Assembly: GCF_008831285.2 (NCBI RefSeq)
Contig: NW_022205066.1
Span: 1-32,915 of the forward strand
DNA from: Nymphaea colorata
Lineage: Eukaryota; Streptophyta; Magnoliopsida; Nymphaeales; Nymphaeaceae
Reading direction: 5' to 3'
Length of the DNA stretch: 32,915 bases
The notes beneath the pieces were generated by a model, which was given only the letters and a program-made list of their open reading frames with translations, ran no database searches and was not told the DNA's origin. Made by a program: the position numbers and the translations under genes. Shown piece after piece: positions 21,030 to 31,147 of this stretch. Numbering within the stretch: the first letter of the stretch is position 1; each line of letters opens with the position of its first letter.

Positions 21030-22381
21030 ATGAATATCAGTCCTGGAAGCTTCATAAAGTAGCATATCTAATTTGATTGCCCTATTTGCTCCGAAAGCTA
21101 CGATGATTAGCAGCGCTTTCCGATGATGCTCTGCTCCTCCCAGCACAGCTGCTGTCTCCGCTGCACTTCCGATGTCATCTTCAAGAAGTCCGAAGAGCAA
21201 GCCAACTGTCCCTTCTGCAAAGCATTAATCACACGAAAGGAGGTTAAAAAGTTTAGACTGCTTCATTAGATCAAAGAGACTGCCAATAAGCTCAAAGAAC
21301 AAGCTGCCAGCAATGTAGCCGATGCAGGCAAGACCATCCAGCAACTCAACTAAGAATTGATAAAAGAAAGACAAAAAAACCAGTGGCTGATTCAGCAGTT
21401 GCGAGAAAGAGAAGACCTTTGGGTGAGGAAACTGAAGACACAGACTCTTGAAGAGGACAGACTACGATCTGAACTGATGATGCGGAAGTTCGAAGTGGAG
21501 CACCTGCGTGCAGTCATTCACGACCAGAATGAAAGATTGTCGCTGCAGCGAATCAAGGAAAACTCTCTTCTGAGCGAAAACATCAAGATGAAACTGCATC
21601 CCCAGGAGCATCCCCACCACCCCAGCAAGCACACCTTTGAGGACTTCGAAATCATTCAAAAACTGGGCAAAGGGGACTACAGCATCGTCTATCTGGCCCG
21701 CGAGAAGCGGCTTGGCTTCCTATGCGCACTCAAAGCCATCGAGAAGTGGAAGGTGAAGCAGTTAGGCTTGGAGTAAACAGTCACCGCATAGATAAAGGCC
21801 ACTTCCTACCTCGACCACCCCAACATCACCAAGGTATACGGCTACTTCTGGGACGAAAAGTTCGTCTACACTATCGGAGAATACGCAGTGGACGAGAGCT
21901 TGGCCAAGTACTGAGAAAAAAACCCAAAGGAAGCCTTGCTCCTATCGTGAGGCAGGTAGCACTAGGAGTGCAATAGCTAGCGACCCACTGCATCGTCCAC
22001 AACGAAATAAACTGCAACGATGTCATCCTCACCTTCGTAAGAAACCAGCTATTTAGAAGGACGTCGTGAAGCTGAGCGGTTTTAGCTGGGTTACCTTTGT
22101 TCGCAAGGACAGCAAGGACAACGAGGGGTATTTCAAAGACATCCGAGCAATCGCGCCCATCTGCTACCAGATCATGCATCCTGATAAGCAAATAAAGGAC
22201 ACCAAATCTTCTCAATTGCGCAAAGAGGTATAATTTTCCTTACTCATATGGAGGACGAAATCAAAAAGCCCATCGGCGACCCCACGCTCTCAGTTTCATC
22301 GATCTCGTGCTTTCCAAATCCGATAATCCCTTCCAGCTGCTCAACGACATCCTCAGCCACCCCTACCTCAACGAGAAATGA
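21030..22381 (+). CDS. RING finger-coiled coil-Aurora-like pseudokinase fusion
   Basis: About 450 codons, ATG 21030 to TGA 22379-22381. Residues 17-63 form a C3HC4 RING: C17-x2-C20, C35, H39, C42, C45, C60-x2-C63 ('FDCPICSESYDD', 'MLCSSQHSCCLRC', 'CPFC'), the E3 ubiquitin-ligase fold. A coiled coil follows ('QLNEELIKERQKNQWLIQQL', 'RKFEVEHLRAVIHDQNERLS'). From about residue 202 there is a kinase fold resembling Aurora: 'FEDFEIIQKLGKGDYSIVYL', 'AREKRLGFLCALKAIEKWKV', 'LDHPNITKVYGYFWDEKFVY'. The ATP-site Lys is kept. However, HRDxKxxN reads 'HNEINCND' and DFG reads 'GFS' ('VKLSGFSWV'), so both catalytic Asp are lost. The C-lobe ends 'LNDILSHPYLNEK'. At least three one-base breaks exist, but the changed motifs lie inside clean frames. 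Likely a scaffold or ubiquitin ligase, by inference. Confidence 0.8.
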
Positions 22382-22528
22382 AAAAACCCTCATCTTCAAC
22401 TTCTATTAATGTGATTGCCTTGCAGCAAAGTATAATTGGGTTTCAGGGCAAAAGACTCCAGCGTAAAAGGAATGGGATTGTAGGACGTGGGATGATAAGG
22501 GATTGTATGTTTGATGATGATATGGCGA

Positions 22529-22857
22529 TCAATCGGCTCTGAGGTTGTCGACAATGCTCTTGAGGATCTTGACCATAAGGGTGCATCCCTTGATCTTCCA
22601 TCCCTCCTTCTTGGCGATTTGGCAAATGCAAGGCCAGCAGTCCTTTCTGGCGCTGAGCAAGTACTTGACGCAGTTGATGTCGGCAGTCTGGTCGGCGCCC
22701 TTCTCCTTGGCGGCCTTGTCGCATTCCTGGTAGGCTAAATAGTCTAGAATTTACCCAACTCAGCGTCCTTCTCGCATTCGATGACGAGCTTCTGAGGGCA
22801 GATGTCCTGAGCGAAGATGAGGGCGATGAGCACCACAAGGATGAGTTGCTTCAGCAT
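22529..22857 (-). CDS. Small secreted cysteine-rich protein
   Basis: About 109 codons from ATG 22857 to TGA 22529-22531. The N-terminus 'MLKQLILVVLIALIFAQDIC' is a clear signal peptide, probably cut after A16. The mature part of about 90 residues has eight Cys ('ICPQKLVIECEKD', 'QECDKAAKEKGAD', 'INCVKYLLSARKDCWPCICQ', 'GWKIKGCTLMVKILKSIVDN'), compatible with four disulfides in a helical fold. One base is missing near 22,745. The last part vaguely recalls saposin-type helices, but the Cys spacing does not fit the six-Cys pattern. Function unknown; extracellular or lumenal. Confidence 0.75.
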
Positions 22858-23062
22858 GTTGAGATTTGATTATATCAACAATGGAGGCTGGGAGCTTAAG
22901 GAGGTGGTAGATTTTTGATCGTCGTGAGACAGCTCTCCGTCGTGCTTATCTTTTGTGGCGCACAACTTTAGTCTTTTCGATTGAGGCACTATCGTCTCAC
23001 CGTACTTAGGTGGGAGTGGTAATGGATAATTCGGTTATATTTGAAAAATTCGGTTGATTTAA

Positions 23063-24390
23063 TCATTTTTTGATCCATTCTTCGATCGCAGCGCCGAACT
23101 TGAGGCTGTCTTCTTGCCTTAATTTCACCAGCTGCAGGTAGGCCTCCTACATCTCATGGTTTTGGAACAAAGAGTCCTCCTTTGCGTACATATCGAATAT
23201 CACCTCCAGCGCTCCTATCGTCTCCACTTTCAGGATGCGACGGATGTTGCCCATCATGGCGGTGAAGCGTTTATGGGCAGAGCCCTCATTGACGTAGACA
23301 TCGTGCCTATAATCCTCCATCAGTATAGTGTCTGCCGAGCCGGGAACGGCAAGCAATTTATTCTCGCTGACCAAGTAGGAACACTTCTTCAGCTGCGTCC
23401 TCAGATACTCATAGTGGCCACTCTTGCTGATGTTGTTCTTGCCCAGGTGCTTGTTGAGGATGCGTTCAGCCCGCAGGAAGCTCATGTGTCCGATTTCGTT
23501 GAGGGAAAGGATGAACTGGTCCAGCAGTTGCGTCTATGACTCTGCTCGCAGGCATAAATTGCGAACTCTCTTTCCCTTGATATTGATGTGCTTGGTTTGG
23601 GGACGGTTGACCAAGCCTTACAAGGAAGCTTTCAGGTTGAGCAGACAATCGATGGAGACGCCGTGCACTTGGGGAGAGCATCGAAGCGAATAGGCGTCTT
23701 GGATGATTTCCATGTTAACTTTTTAAACCTAAGTTTCCAAAATTGTACCTTAGGGTTGAGATGGATCAGGTCGTCGATGCGCCTGGCGAACTCAATTTGC
23801 CCAAGGTGGCTCTTCTACTGGTGCACGATTGGGATGTAGGGATTAGTCCTGCCGTGGAGACTGATTAATCCAAGCACAACTACAAAGTAGCATTGGTGCA
23901 TGAATTTCTCTCCCTCTCTTATAGCTTAAACTGCAGCTGCTGCAACAAGTCCGCTGCCTTCCAAAAGTTCCTCCAGTTCCTTCTCAGAGATCCACTCGTG
24001 CGCTCCGCTTTCCAGCAGCAATTGTGCCATAAGTTCGCCATCATTCCTACTGTACTTGAATTGGCAGGTGGCGCCCTCCAGCAAATAGTTATAGAATTGC
24101 ATGAAGTGGGGGACGAAAAGAGCCGAGGGGAGGCTGGAGTGCGAGAGTAGGCTGTTTAATTTTATCAGCAAGAAGTCCAGTACGAATGGCCTTGCATAAC
24201 AGATTTCTTCATCTGGTACCATCGCTTTCAATCGAGCTGCCACCCTCGGGCATGCGATCTTCTTATCGAGGGCCTACTGGCTAGCGGATAACAGCTTTAC
24301 CGGAGTGAGGAAATGATCGATGGTGAGGTGGGTCGGTAGGACCAGTTGTAGTTTTGGCTATGACATAAAGGGCACAATATAAATAATCAT
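23063..24390 (-). CDS. Intact helical protein of unknown family, one intron
   Basis: 435 aa from ATG 24390 (or 427 aa from ATG 24366, 'MSEPKLQLVLPTHLTIDHFL') to TGA 23063-23065, with one 20-nt intron and no indel. It is mostly helical without membrane spans: 'ARPFVLDFLLIKLNSLLSHS', 'MAQLLLESGAHEWISEKELE' and, after the intron, 'ETQLLDQFILSLNEIGHMSF', 'RAERILNKHLGKNNISKSGH', 'MMGNIRRILKVETIGALEVI', ending 'KFGAAIEEWIKK'. TAA/TAG occur seven times at Glu-like positions. No family is recognised. It shares a promoter of about 115-140 bp with the divergent IFT144 gene, so co-expression with ciliary genes is possible but only inferred. Confidence 0.82.
23729..23748 (-). other. Intron, 20 nt
   Basis: The minus strand reads GTACAATTTTGGAAACTTAG. 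Removing it joins '...DLIHLNPK' to 'VEKVNMEIIQDAYSLRCSP' in one frame; retention would hit a TGA downstream. Confidence 0.85.
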
Positions 24391-24506
24391 ACTCGATTTG
24401 CATTCAAATTTGCACCCTTCCCGCTTCCCGAAAAATAAATGAAACAGATATATGCTGAATGATATTTGAACTTTTGAGATGAGGACTCGATTATTTTAAA
24501 TTTGAT
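24391..24506. promoter_or_regulatory. Divergent promoter, orphan gene and IFT144
   Basis: 116 bp between two start codons on opposite strands. It is A/T-rich near the IFT144 ATG. No specific box is recognised, but both promoters must fit here. Confidence 0.5.
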
Positions 24507-27500
24507 ATGTCGACAAGCAAACAGATCTTTAGCTTCGGACAGAAGGTCAATGGAAGTCGTGCCCCCGTTGTGAGCTGGAGCCATGACTCGTCTTACCTTG
24601 CTGTGGGGACCGAACGCAAATACGTCTATATAGTGGACAAGCGCGGAAAGGTCTTAGTGGAGAAGGAGCTTCCAGTCTCAGGGAGAGTGGAGTGCATTGA
24701 ATGGGACAACGAGGACGAAATGTTGGCCATTCTGACCGAGGGCGCCACTTCTGTGCTCTTGTGGGCTCCCTTCACGGGAAACCTGCTGGACGAGCTTATT
24801 TTCGAGAACCAGAAATTCAAGATCAGCTGGCTGAAGTGGTCCTCCACCCACCCCGTCCTCACGTCAGGCAACGAAAAGGGCTACCTCAACTTCTACTTCA
24901 AAAAGAACAAGAGAAAAGTCCCCACCATGGGCAAGCACTCCAAGAAAGTCATATGCGGAGACTGGAACAACGAGGGACTGCTGGTCACTGGCAGCGAGGA
25001 CAAGCTCATCACTATCTCCAACCACAACTCAGACAACGCCGCCAACTCACTCGCTGTCAAGGCAGAACCCAGGGACCTTAAATGGATGACCATGAAAACT
25101 GAAGAGAGAAACAAGAAACAGACCACCATTTGCGGTGTATTCAACCAGAAGACTTTGCTGATCCACGATATTACTCAGGATCGATCCGCGCCCCTGGAAC
25201 TCATGTTTGAGTCCAAGTATGGAAAAATCATCGACTATCAGTTCTATGGGGACGGCTACATCGTGGTGGGATTCAGCGAAGGATACTATTGTCACGTTTC
25301 CACTCACGAGAAGGAGATGAAGGATGAAATCAAGAGCTAGCGCGTCTTCAATGCTCCTCTTGAGGCTATGGCTGTCAATAATCCCTTCTACAAGATGGCT
25401 CTGGCTGGTTAGAATAAGATAAAGATCATCAGCTTGGGTGATTGGAAGGAGGTAAAGCAAGAAACGGTGGAACTGCCTCCAGGAAGCGGCAAGGTGGCTT
25501 CCATGAACTTCTCTCCCAACGGAAACACCCTCATCATCGTCACCCAAAACGGACTGGTCTACGGCTACATCCTCTCCACTGCAGTCCTCATCAGCACCTA
25601 CAACGAACTGGTCGCCATGCTCTCCTCCCTCAGCGAAGTTGTCCTCCTCAGCTGCTCTTCCAAGAAGAAGGGACAACTGATCAACAACATAAACTTACCC
25701 TTTGAGCCTGCAAGCATCTCTCTAGGGCCCAACCACCTAGCTGCTCGGTTGGGAAACACAGTCAAGTTCTATCGCTGGCTGCGAGACAAGATGCTGATCT
25801 CAGGAGGAGAATAAGTGAATGAGATCCAATGTGAGTATAACATAAAGAGAGTGGAAGTGGGTGATGGGTGGGCTGCCCTGTTGGATGATAAAAACAAGCT
25901 GCACTTGGTGGAGATCTAGAGCAAGCAGAGCAAGGAGAAGGTGTTCCCCGTTGAAGGCGATCGCCAAATCGTCCAGTTTTTCCTCACCAAGGTCTTCCTC
26001 ATCTACCTCGACAACACATCCCGGCTCAAATACTACCACATCGAGGACAAGAATGTCATCATGGAGCACAAGCCCGATAACCCCATCCTCCGCATCTTCC
26101 CCAACAAAAACGCCACCAAAATCATCCTCCAGCATCAGAACGGCTAAACCAACCTCTTCTTCCCCACTACTGAATCCTACCACCACCTCAACTTGGTCAC
26201 CGACCGCGTCGATAAGGTCATCTGGGACAACGAAAACCTTCACGAGTTCGCCATCATCAACGGCACCACTGCCTACTCCTACGTTATCTCCAAGAACAAC
26301 ATCTTCGGCAACATCGTCGCCCCAGTCAATGAGATTCTAAGCCTGGAGAAGGCCGAGCACGAAGAGGGAGAACCCACCTCCACCAAGGTTGAAAAAAATG
26401 TGCTTACCCTTTCCAGGGCAACATCTTCTTCATGAGTGGAGTGACCGTCAGCTACCTTCCTCTTACTTCCCATGCTTTTTCGCTAATTATTCCTTCGAGA
26501 ATGACAACCTAGAAGGCCACACTCGCTACTTCTTCGCCAATCTGTCCCTCCGCCGCTTCCAGCAGTGCCTTGTGGCTGCTAAGTACCTGAGAGCTGCTCC
26601 ATTCTATGACATTCTGGGCAAGAAAGCGTTATAGAACTTGGAAATCGAGATAAGTTTGAAAAGCTATCAGATGGGGAAAAACCTTGCCATGGTGCTAACT
26701 TTGGAGCCTCTTTTGCATGAAAACTAAAGGGATTTGCTGGTCGGTCACGTCGCTATGATCCTTGGCAAGTACGACCTTGCACAAGAGTATTATCTCAAAT
26801 CCTCAGAACCTCTAAACGCTTTGGACATGAGATGTGACATCCAGGACTGGTTCATCGCCACTTCCCTCACCAAAAACATTGCACCCGAGCAGGAAAGCTT
26901 CATCACCAAAAGACTAGCCACCCAGACTGAATCCCTTGGCAACAATACTGAAGCTCTCAAACAGTTCGAAAAATCAGTCATCAACTCAGAACTGAAGAGC
27001 ATTGCCAAACCAGTTGTCGACAAGCACAACGTGGAGTGCTTTGCAGGCATCGCCAGGACATCCATAAAGTTGGGAGACATCCAGCGTGGTTTCAACATCG
27101 CCAGGGACATCAAGGACAAATCCCTGCTAACTGACATCGCTGTCGTCTGTGAAAACCTCAAGCAGTATCTGTAGGCCGCCCAGATATACGAAAAGGCTTA
27201 GAACTTCGAAAAAGCAGCCACCCTCTATCTGCAGCTGAAGATGTTCAAGCAGGCTGCACCCATCATGGACAAGGTGACATCCAAATCCATCCAAATCAAG
27301 TACGGTAAGGCCAAGGAATCCGAAGGGGCTTTCAAGGAGGCAGAGGAGGCATACGAGAAGGCCTAGGCTTGGGAAGATGTGGTGCGTATCAACCTGAGCA
27401 ACTTCGACAACTTGTAGAAGCCAAAGGACATCCTGCGTCACAAGTGTTCTACCTCTACGGTTGCCTCGATCGTGGCCAACTACTGCGAAAAGCGGGGATT

Positions 27501-28694
27501 CTGGAAGGAAGCAGTTGAGTTTTCCATCATGGCCAACCGCAAGGAGGAGGCATTCGTGATGGCGCAGGCGCATGGCGAAATGGACACCTACGCGGACGAG
27601 CTCAAGGAGTGCAGCGTTGAGGAGCGGACGCAGATCGCCGTCTACTACGAGAGCAAGTCCATGTGGGACAAGGCTGCCAAGCAATACGACGAAGCCAAAA
27701 ACCCACTCAAGGCCCTCAAACTCTACATCAAGGCTGGAGAAATCTTCATCGACAAGATGCTCGACCTCATCGAGCGAAACTCCACGCAGGAGCATCTCAT
27801 CCAGGAGCTTTTGGATTACCTGATGGGCGAGACTGACGGGCAGCCGAAGGATCCCATCTTCACCTACAACCTCTACCGAATCCTCAAGAACTTCAGGAAT
27901 GCTGCTAAGATTGCAGTCACTATTGCCTCCACCGAGCAGGAGAATGGAGAGTATAAAAAAGCTCACCAAATCTTAGTGCAGAGCTATCAAGACATCAAGA
28001 AAGCTAACGTGCCTATTCCTCTTTAGTTGGAGAAGAAGCTGTCCATTCTGCACTCGTATATCATTGTCAACAGCATCGTCAGCAAACTTGACCAGCCAGT
28101 CGATACCGCCCTCCTCTGGAACAAAATCTCTAAGAACATCCTTCAGTTCCCCAAGCACGCAAGCAACATCTTGACCAAGTGTGTCTATGCTGCTATGAGA
28201 GCTGAGCTGAAGGGCCTTGCCTATTCCTGGGCAATCGTTGCCTTCCGTCCCGAGTACAAAAACCAAGTATTTGCCATTTAAATTAGATTCCTGAGAAGGC
28301 AGTGGATAAGATCAAGAAGGTCGCGATGAAGCCAGTCAATTAGGAGGCGCCGGATCCTAAATCTCCATGTCCATTCTGCAAATAGTTGCTTTCAGATTAC
28401 AACGAAGACTGTTCAAAGTGTCTCAACTACGTTCCCTACTGCATCGCTTCGGGCAGGTAGATAGTGTCCTATATAGGCATGTGGTGGCTGACGATCTCGC
28501 CCAGTGCAAGCACTGCAAGTTCTACTGCAACTACAGCTCAATGAAGAAGGCTCTTTCGCATCCCGATATCGACAAGTTTTGCCCATGTGCGAGGTACAGA
28601 TCACTCTCGACGATATTGCCTTCGTGGGAGAGAATGGAGTAGCCGGCCTCAAGCGGGCTCCTCCCCCAAAGAGGAAGGAAAGGACAAGAAATGA
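24507..28694 (+). CDS. WDR19: Intraflagellar transport protein IFT144 (WDR19)
   Basis: IFT-A core subunit for retrograde intraflagellar transport and ciliary membrane-protein entry. About 1,390 codons, close to human WDR19 (about 1,340). ATG 24507 ('MSTSKQIFSFGQKVNGSRAP'). N-terminal WD40 propellers include 'VGTERKYVYIVDKRGKVLVE', 'CGDWNNEGLLVTGSEDKLIT' and 'YQFYGDGYIVVGFSEGYY'. A TPR-like solenoid follows ('LLVGHVAMILGKYDLAQEYY', 'LKQYLEAAQIYEKA', 'YLMGETDGQPKDPIFTYNLY', 'SILHSYIIVNSIVSKLDQPV'). C-terminal Cys pairs are 'CPFCK', 'CSKC', 'CKHC', 'FCPMCE'. TAG falls at conserved Glu in KQYL-AAQ, NL-KPKD and KAL-NLEIE. There is one 20-nt intron at 28457-28476. The frame is clean to about 26,400; one-base breaks follow, including TTTTTT to TTTTT near 26,480. 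The chosen end 'SSPKEEGKDKK' TGA needs one missing G. The gene converges on the kinesin gene. Confidence 0.95.
28457..28476 (+). other. Intron in IFT144, 20 nt
   Basis: GTAGATAGTGTCCTATATAG. Splicing makes AG+G = Arg in 'YCIASGRHVVADD', matching the conserved 'YCIATGRHM' of WDR19. This is strong homology support for a 20-nt intron. Confidence 0.92.
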
Positions 28695-28764
28695 TGACAT
28701 CATTCATTCAATCAATAGCATTGAAAAGTTTGCTTATTTATACTTGATTATATTATCATTATTG

Positions 28765-30818
28765 TCATTCGAAGACGTATTCGTTGACCACTTTTTGATT
28801 TTGAAAATTTCAGCGATAATGGCCTTCATGTCTGTGTTTTCCTTCTTCTGCAGCCCTCGGGTGATGATCTCAATGGCCTACTTGATTCTCCTGTAGCCTT
28901 CTATTTCAGTGTTCTGCATGGGTTCTTTTGTGAATTCCTTCATCTTTAGCTACTCTTTCAGCCTCACAATTTCCTCTTTTTGCTGGCCGTTCACTTCCTT
29001 GAGGGCTGCTACTTCCTATTTGGTCTTCATTAGGTTCTTCTCGGTGATGTTATAGGTGAGTTCTCCTTCCAGGTAGACACCATCGACTCTTTCCTATTTC
29101 TGTTTGGTCTACTCGTGGTAGTTGTCTTCTTCAGGAATGGGTATCTTATGCTTTCTCAATAGCTTTTAGAGCTGTTCTATTCTATGTGTCTTCCTCTGCA
29201 GGTTTTACTCTGATTCTTTTGTGATCCTGTCATAGGCACAAAGCTATTCGTTTAGATGCATGTTGACTTCGTCCCTCTCGTTGAGCTTGTTGGCTAAGTT
29301 CATAAGGATGATGTTCTGCTTCTGGAAGAGATCAGAATCGGTGGAATTGCCCTTCTCAAGCTCAGACTCTTGATTTTGCTTTCGTACTCCTTGATGCGCT
29401 TCATCTGTTCTTCAGCAGACGATCGTATGAGTCCTTGCCTGTGTGGATGAGTTGGGAGTTGAACGCTTTTATCTTCTCCTACAATAGCTTTTTCTGCTCT
29501 CTTTCCTTGTAGAACTCATGGGAGCGTTGCTGAAGAGCCTTAATCACATTGTTCTTGTCCTCCTAGATCTTTCTCTTTCCTCTTCCAGTTGGATAAGCTT
29601 AGACTTATCAATAAGCACCTTGTTTTTCTGCTCCAGCTCCACTCGCACCTTGTCAGCTCATTCTCGTACTTTCTAATTAGAGCTTTTTGGTCGAGATCTT
29701 CGTTGATTGACGGTTTGTTTTTGATGCTTTTGGCTCTATGCGCGAATTTAAGCGAGGAAAGGGACTCCAAGAAGGCCTAGGGTGAAGGAGAGATCATGGT
29801 GAGCATGGTTGTCTTGCAGTTTCCTCCAAGACTATCCGAGAGCAGCCTCGTGAGGACTGAGTTTCTATAGGGGATGTGGGTGTGAGGCTTGCTTTCGGTG
29901 AGTGCACCGATGACCATTCCGAGGCACTCAGACTCACATTGATATTCTTGCACTCCTCCAATCGCTTGCCAGATGCTCCTGAAACCGGACTCTCTCAGAG
30001 CCTGCCAGGTCGACCAAGTTCAGCTTGGCCACCTTCAGTTCCTTTCCCTCTGTCTCTTTGTCAGCTTCCTTCATCTGTTCAATCGTGATGATAAAGACAG
30101 CGTGTGACCGTGAGGAAGATTCGTTCATGTTGGTCTTCGCGATTGCCCTTGAGCGGGTGCCTAGCTTCATCAGTTCCAGGATTTCCTGCGGTCTCACCAC
30201 CGCCCATTCCGAAACTCCCTCGATATAGACTCCTTTCTTGGGATCTTCCCTAATTTGCAATTCTTCTTCTCGTTCCTGAGCAGGTCACTGACTTCTCATT
30301 GTATATCTGGATATACGATGCCCTGACCATGAAGGTGACTTCTTCGTCCTTGTTGCCTTCAACCTCAATGTAGGAGAAGATGTCCTCGATGGCTCTGGGA
30401 ATGATGCCCCTGTTGTCGTCAGTGAGGCTGTATTTGAATCCCTCCATGGTGTAGTCTTGCCGGTGCCGGTCTGTCCGTAGGCGAAGATGGTGGCATTGTA
30501 CCCTTCCAGTGCGGAGCATACGGATAGTCTGGCAGTGTTCACGTAGACTTCCTCCTGCGTGGCGTCTTCGTTGTAGACGTGGTCGAAGGTGAACTCGTGG
30601 CGGTTGAAATTGCGGGTGTCGTCGATATAGTCCTCCAGCTGGTCCTGGTTGAGGCCCTCCAGGTTGTAATACTCGAACAGCTGGACGCTTTTGCTGTCCT
30701 CGAGCACCTGGACGGTGGAAAGGAAGATGTCTCCCTCTAATTCGCGTGAAAGGGGTGGTCTGACGCGGACTACGACCTTTACGTTGTCGCTGTTGCCGGC
30801 TTTGCTTGCCTTCAGCAT
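28765..30818 (-). CDS. Kinesin motor protein, N-terminal motor with coiled-coil tail
   Basis: Microtubule motor of about 688 codons, ATG 30818 ('[20 protein letters not shown]') to TGA 28765-28767 ('VVNEYVFE'). The motor has P-loop 'YGQTGTGKT', then '[20 protein letters not shown]', '[12 protein letters not shown]', switch I '[13 protein letters not shown]', switch II '[11 protein letters not shown]', '[20 protein letters not shown]', '[20 protein letters not shown]' and neck '[20 protein letters not shown]'. A coiled coil of about 300 residues follows, with many TAA/TAG as Glu. The motor and proximal neck contain about ten positions where one base is missing; the distal 550 nt of tail read without a break. 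The subfamily is unclear: it is not obviously kinesin-2, and an ungrouped ARK-like kinesin is possible. Confidence 0.92.
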
Positions 30819-31147
30819 TCAAATTCACTAAAATAACTGTAATATCAAAGTTATCTATTGGCTTAGATATCCACCTCAAACACAATAAACTTATCCATTC
30901 ACTCTCAATCGTAAACTGGAGGCTTTGGACGTGCTTTGGTATTCAGATATTCTTTTGAGTCATCTTAGGAATTATGATATGCTGTATCTGCCAATAAATG
31001 CCTTTAAGATCGACTATTTGCTATTACTCTGTTTATATATGATAATTACGGCATTAATCCCCATCATTCACTAAGAATGTGTGTTTGTGTGTTATTTCTA
31101 CCTTGCTGTTCAAATTGAGGATTTAATTCAGCCTCATTATATTCAAT
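30819..31147. promoter_or_regulatory. Divergent intergenic region
   Basis: 329 bp of A/T-rich DNA between the kinesin start (minus) and the coiled-coil gene start (plus). It presumably holds both promoters. No RNA gene or named element is seen. Confidence 0.4.

Noticed and set aside
25861-26340. Ser/Thr/Pro-rich 159-aa plus ORF
   Set aside because: Wrong frame of IFT144; the neighbouring frame aligns to the second WD40 propeller.
27127-27969. Minus-strand 280-aa Leu-rich ORF
   Set aside because: Antisense of the IFT144 TPR region, where homology on the plus strand is decisive.
28765-30818. Euplotes-style programmed +1 frameshifting
   Set aside because: The sites share no AAA-TAA/TAG slippery motif, and many match shortened homopolymers; the telomere type is also not C4A4.
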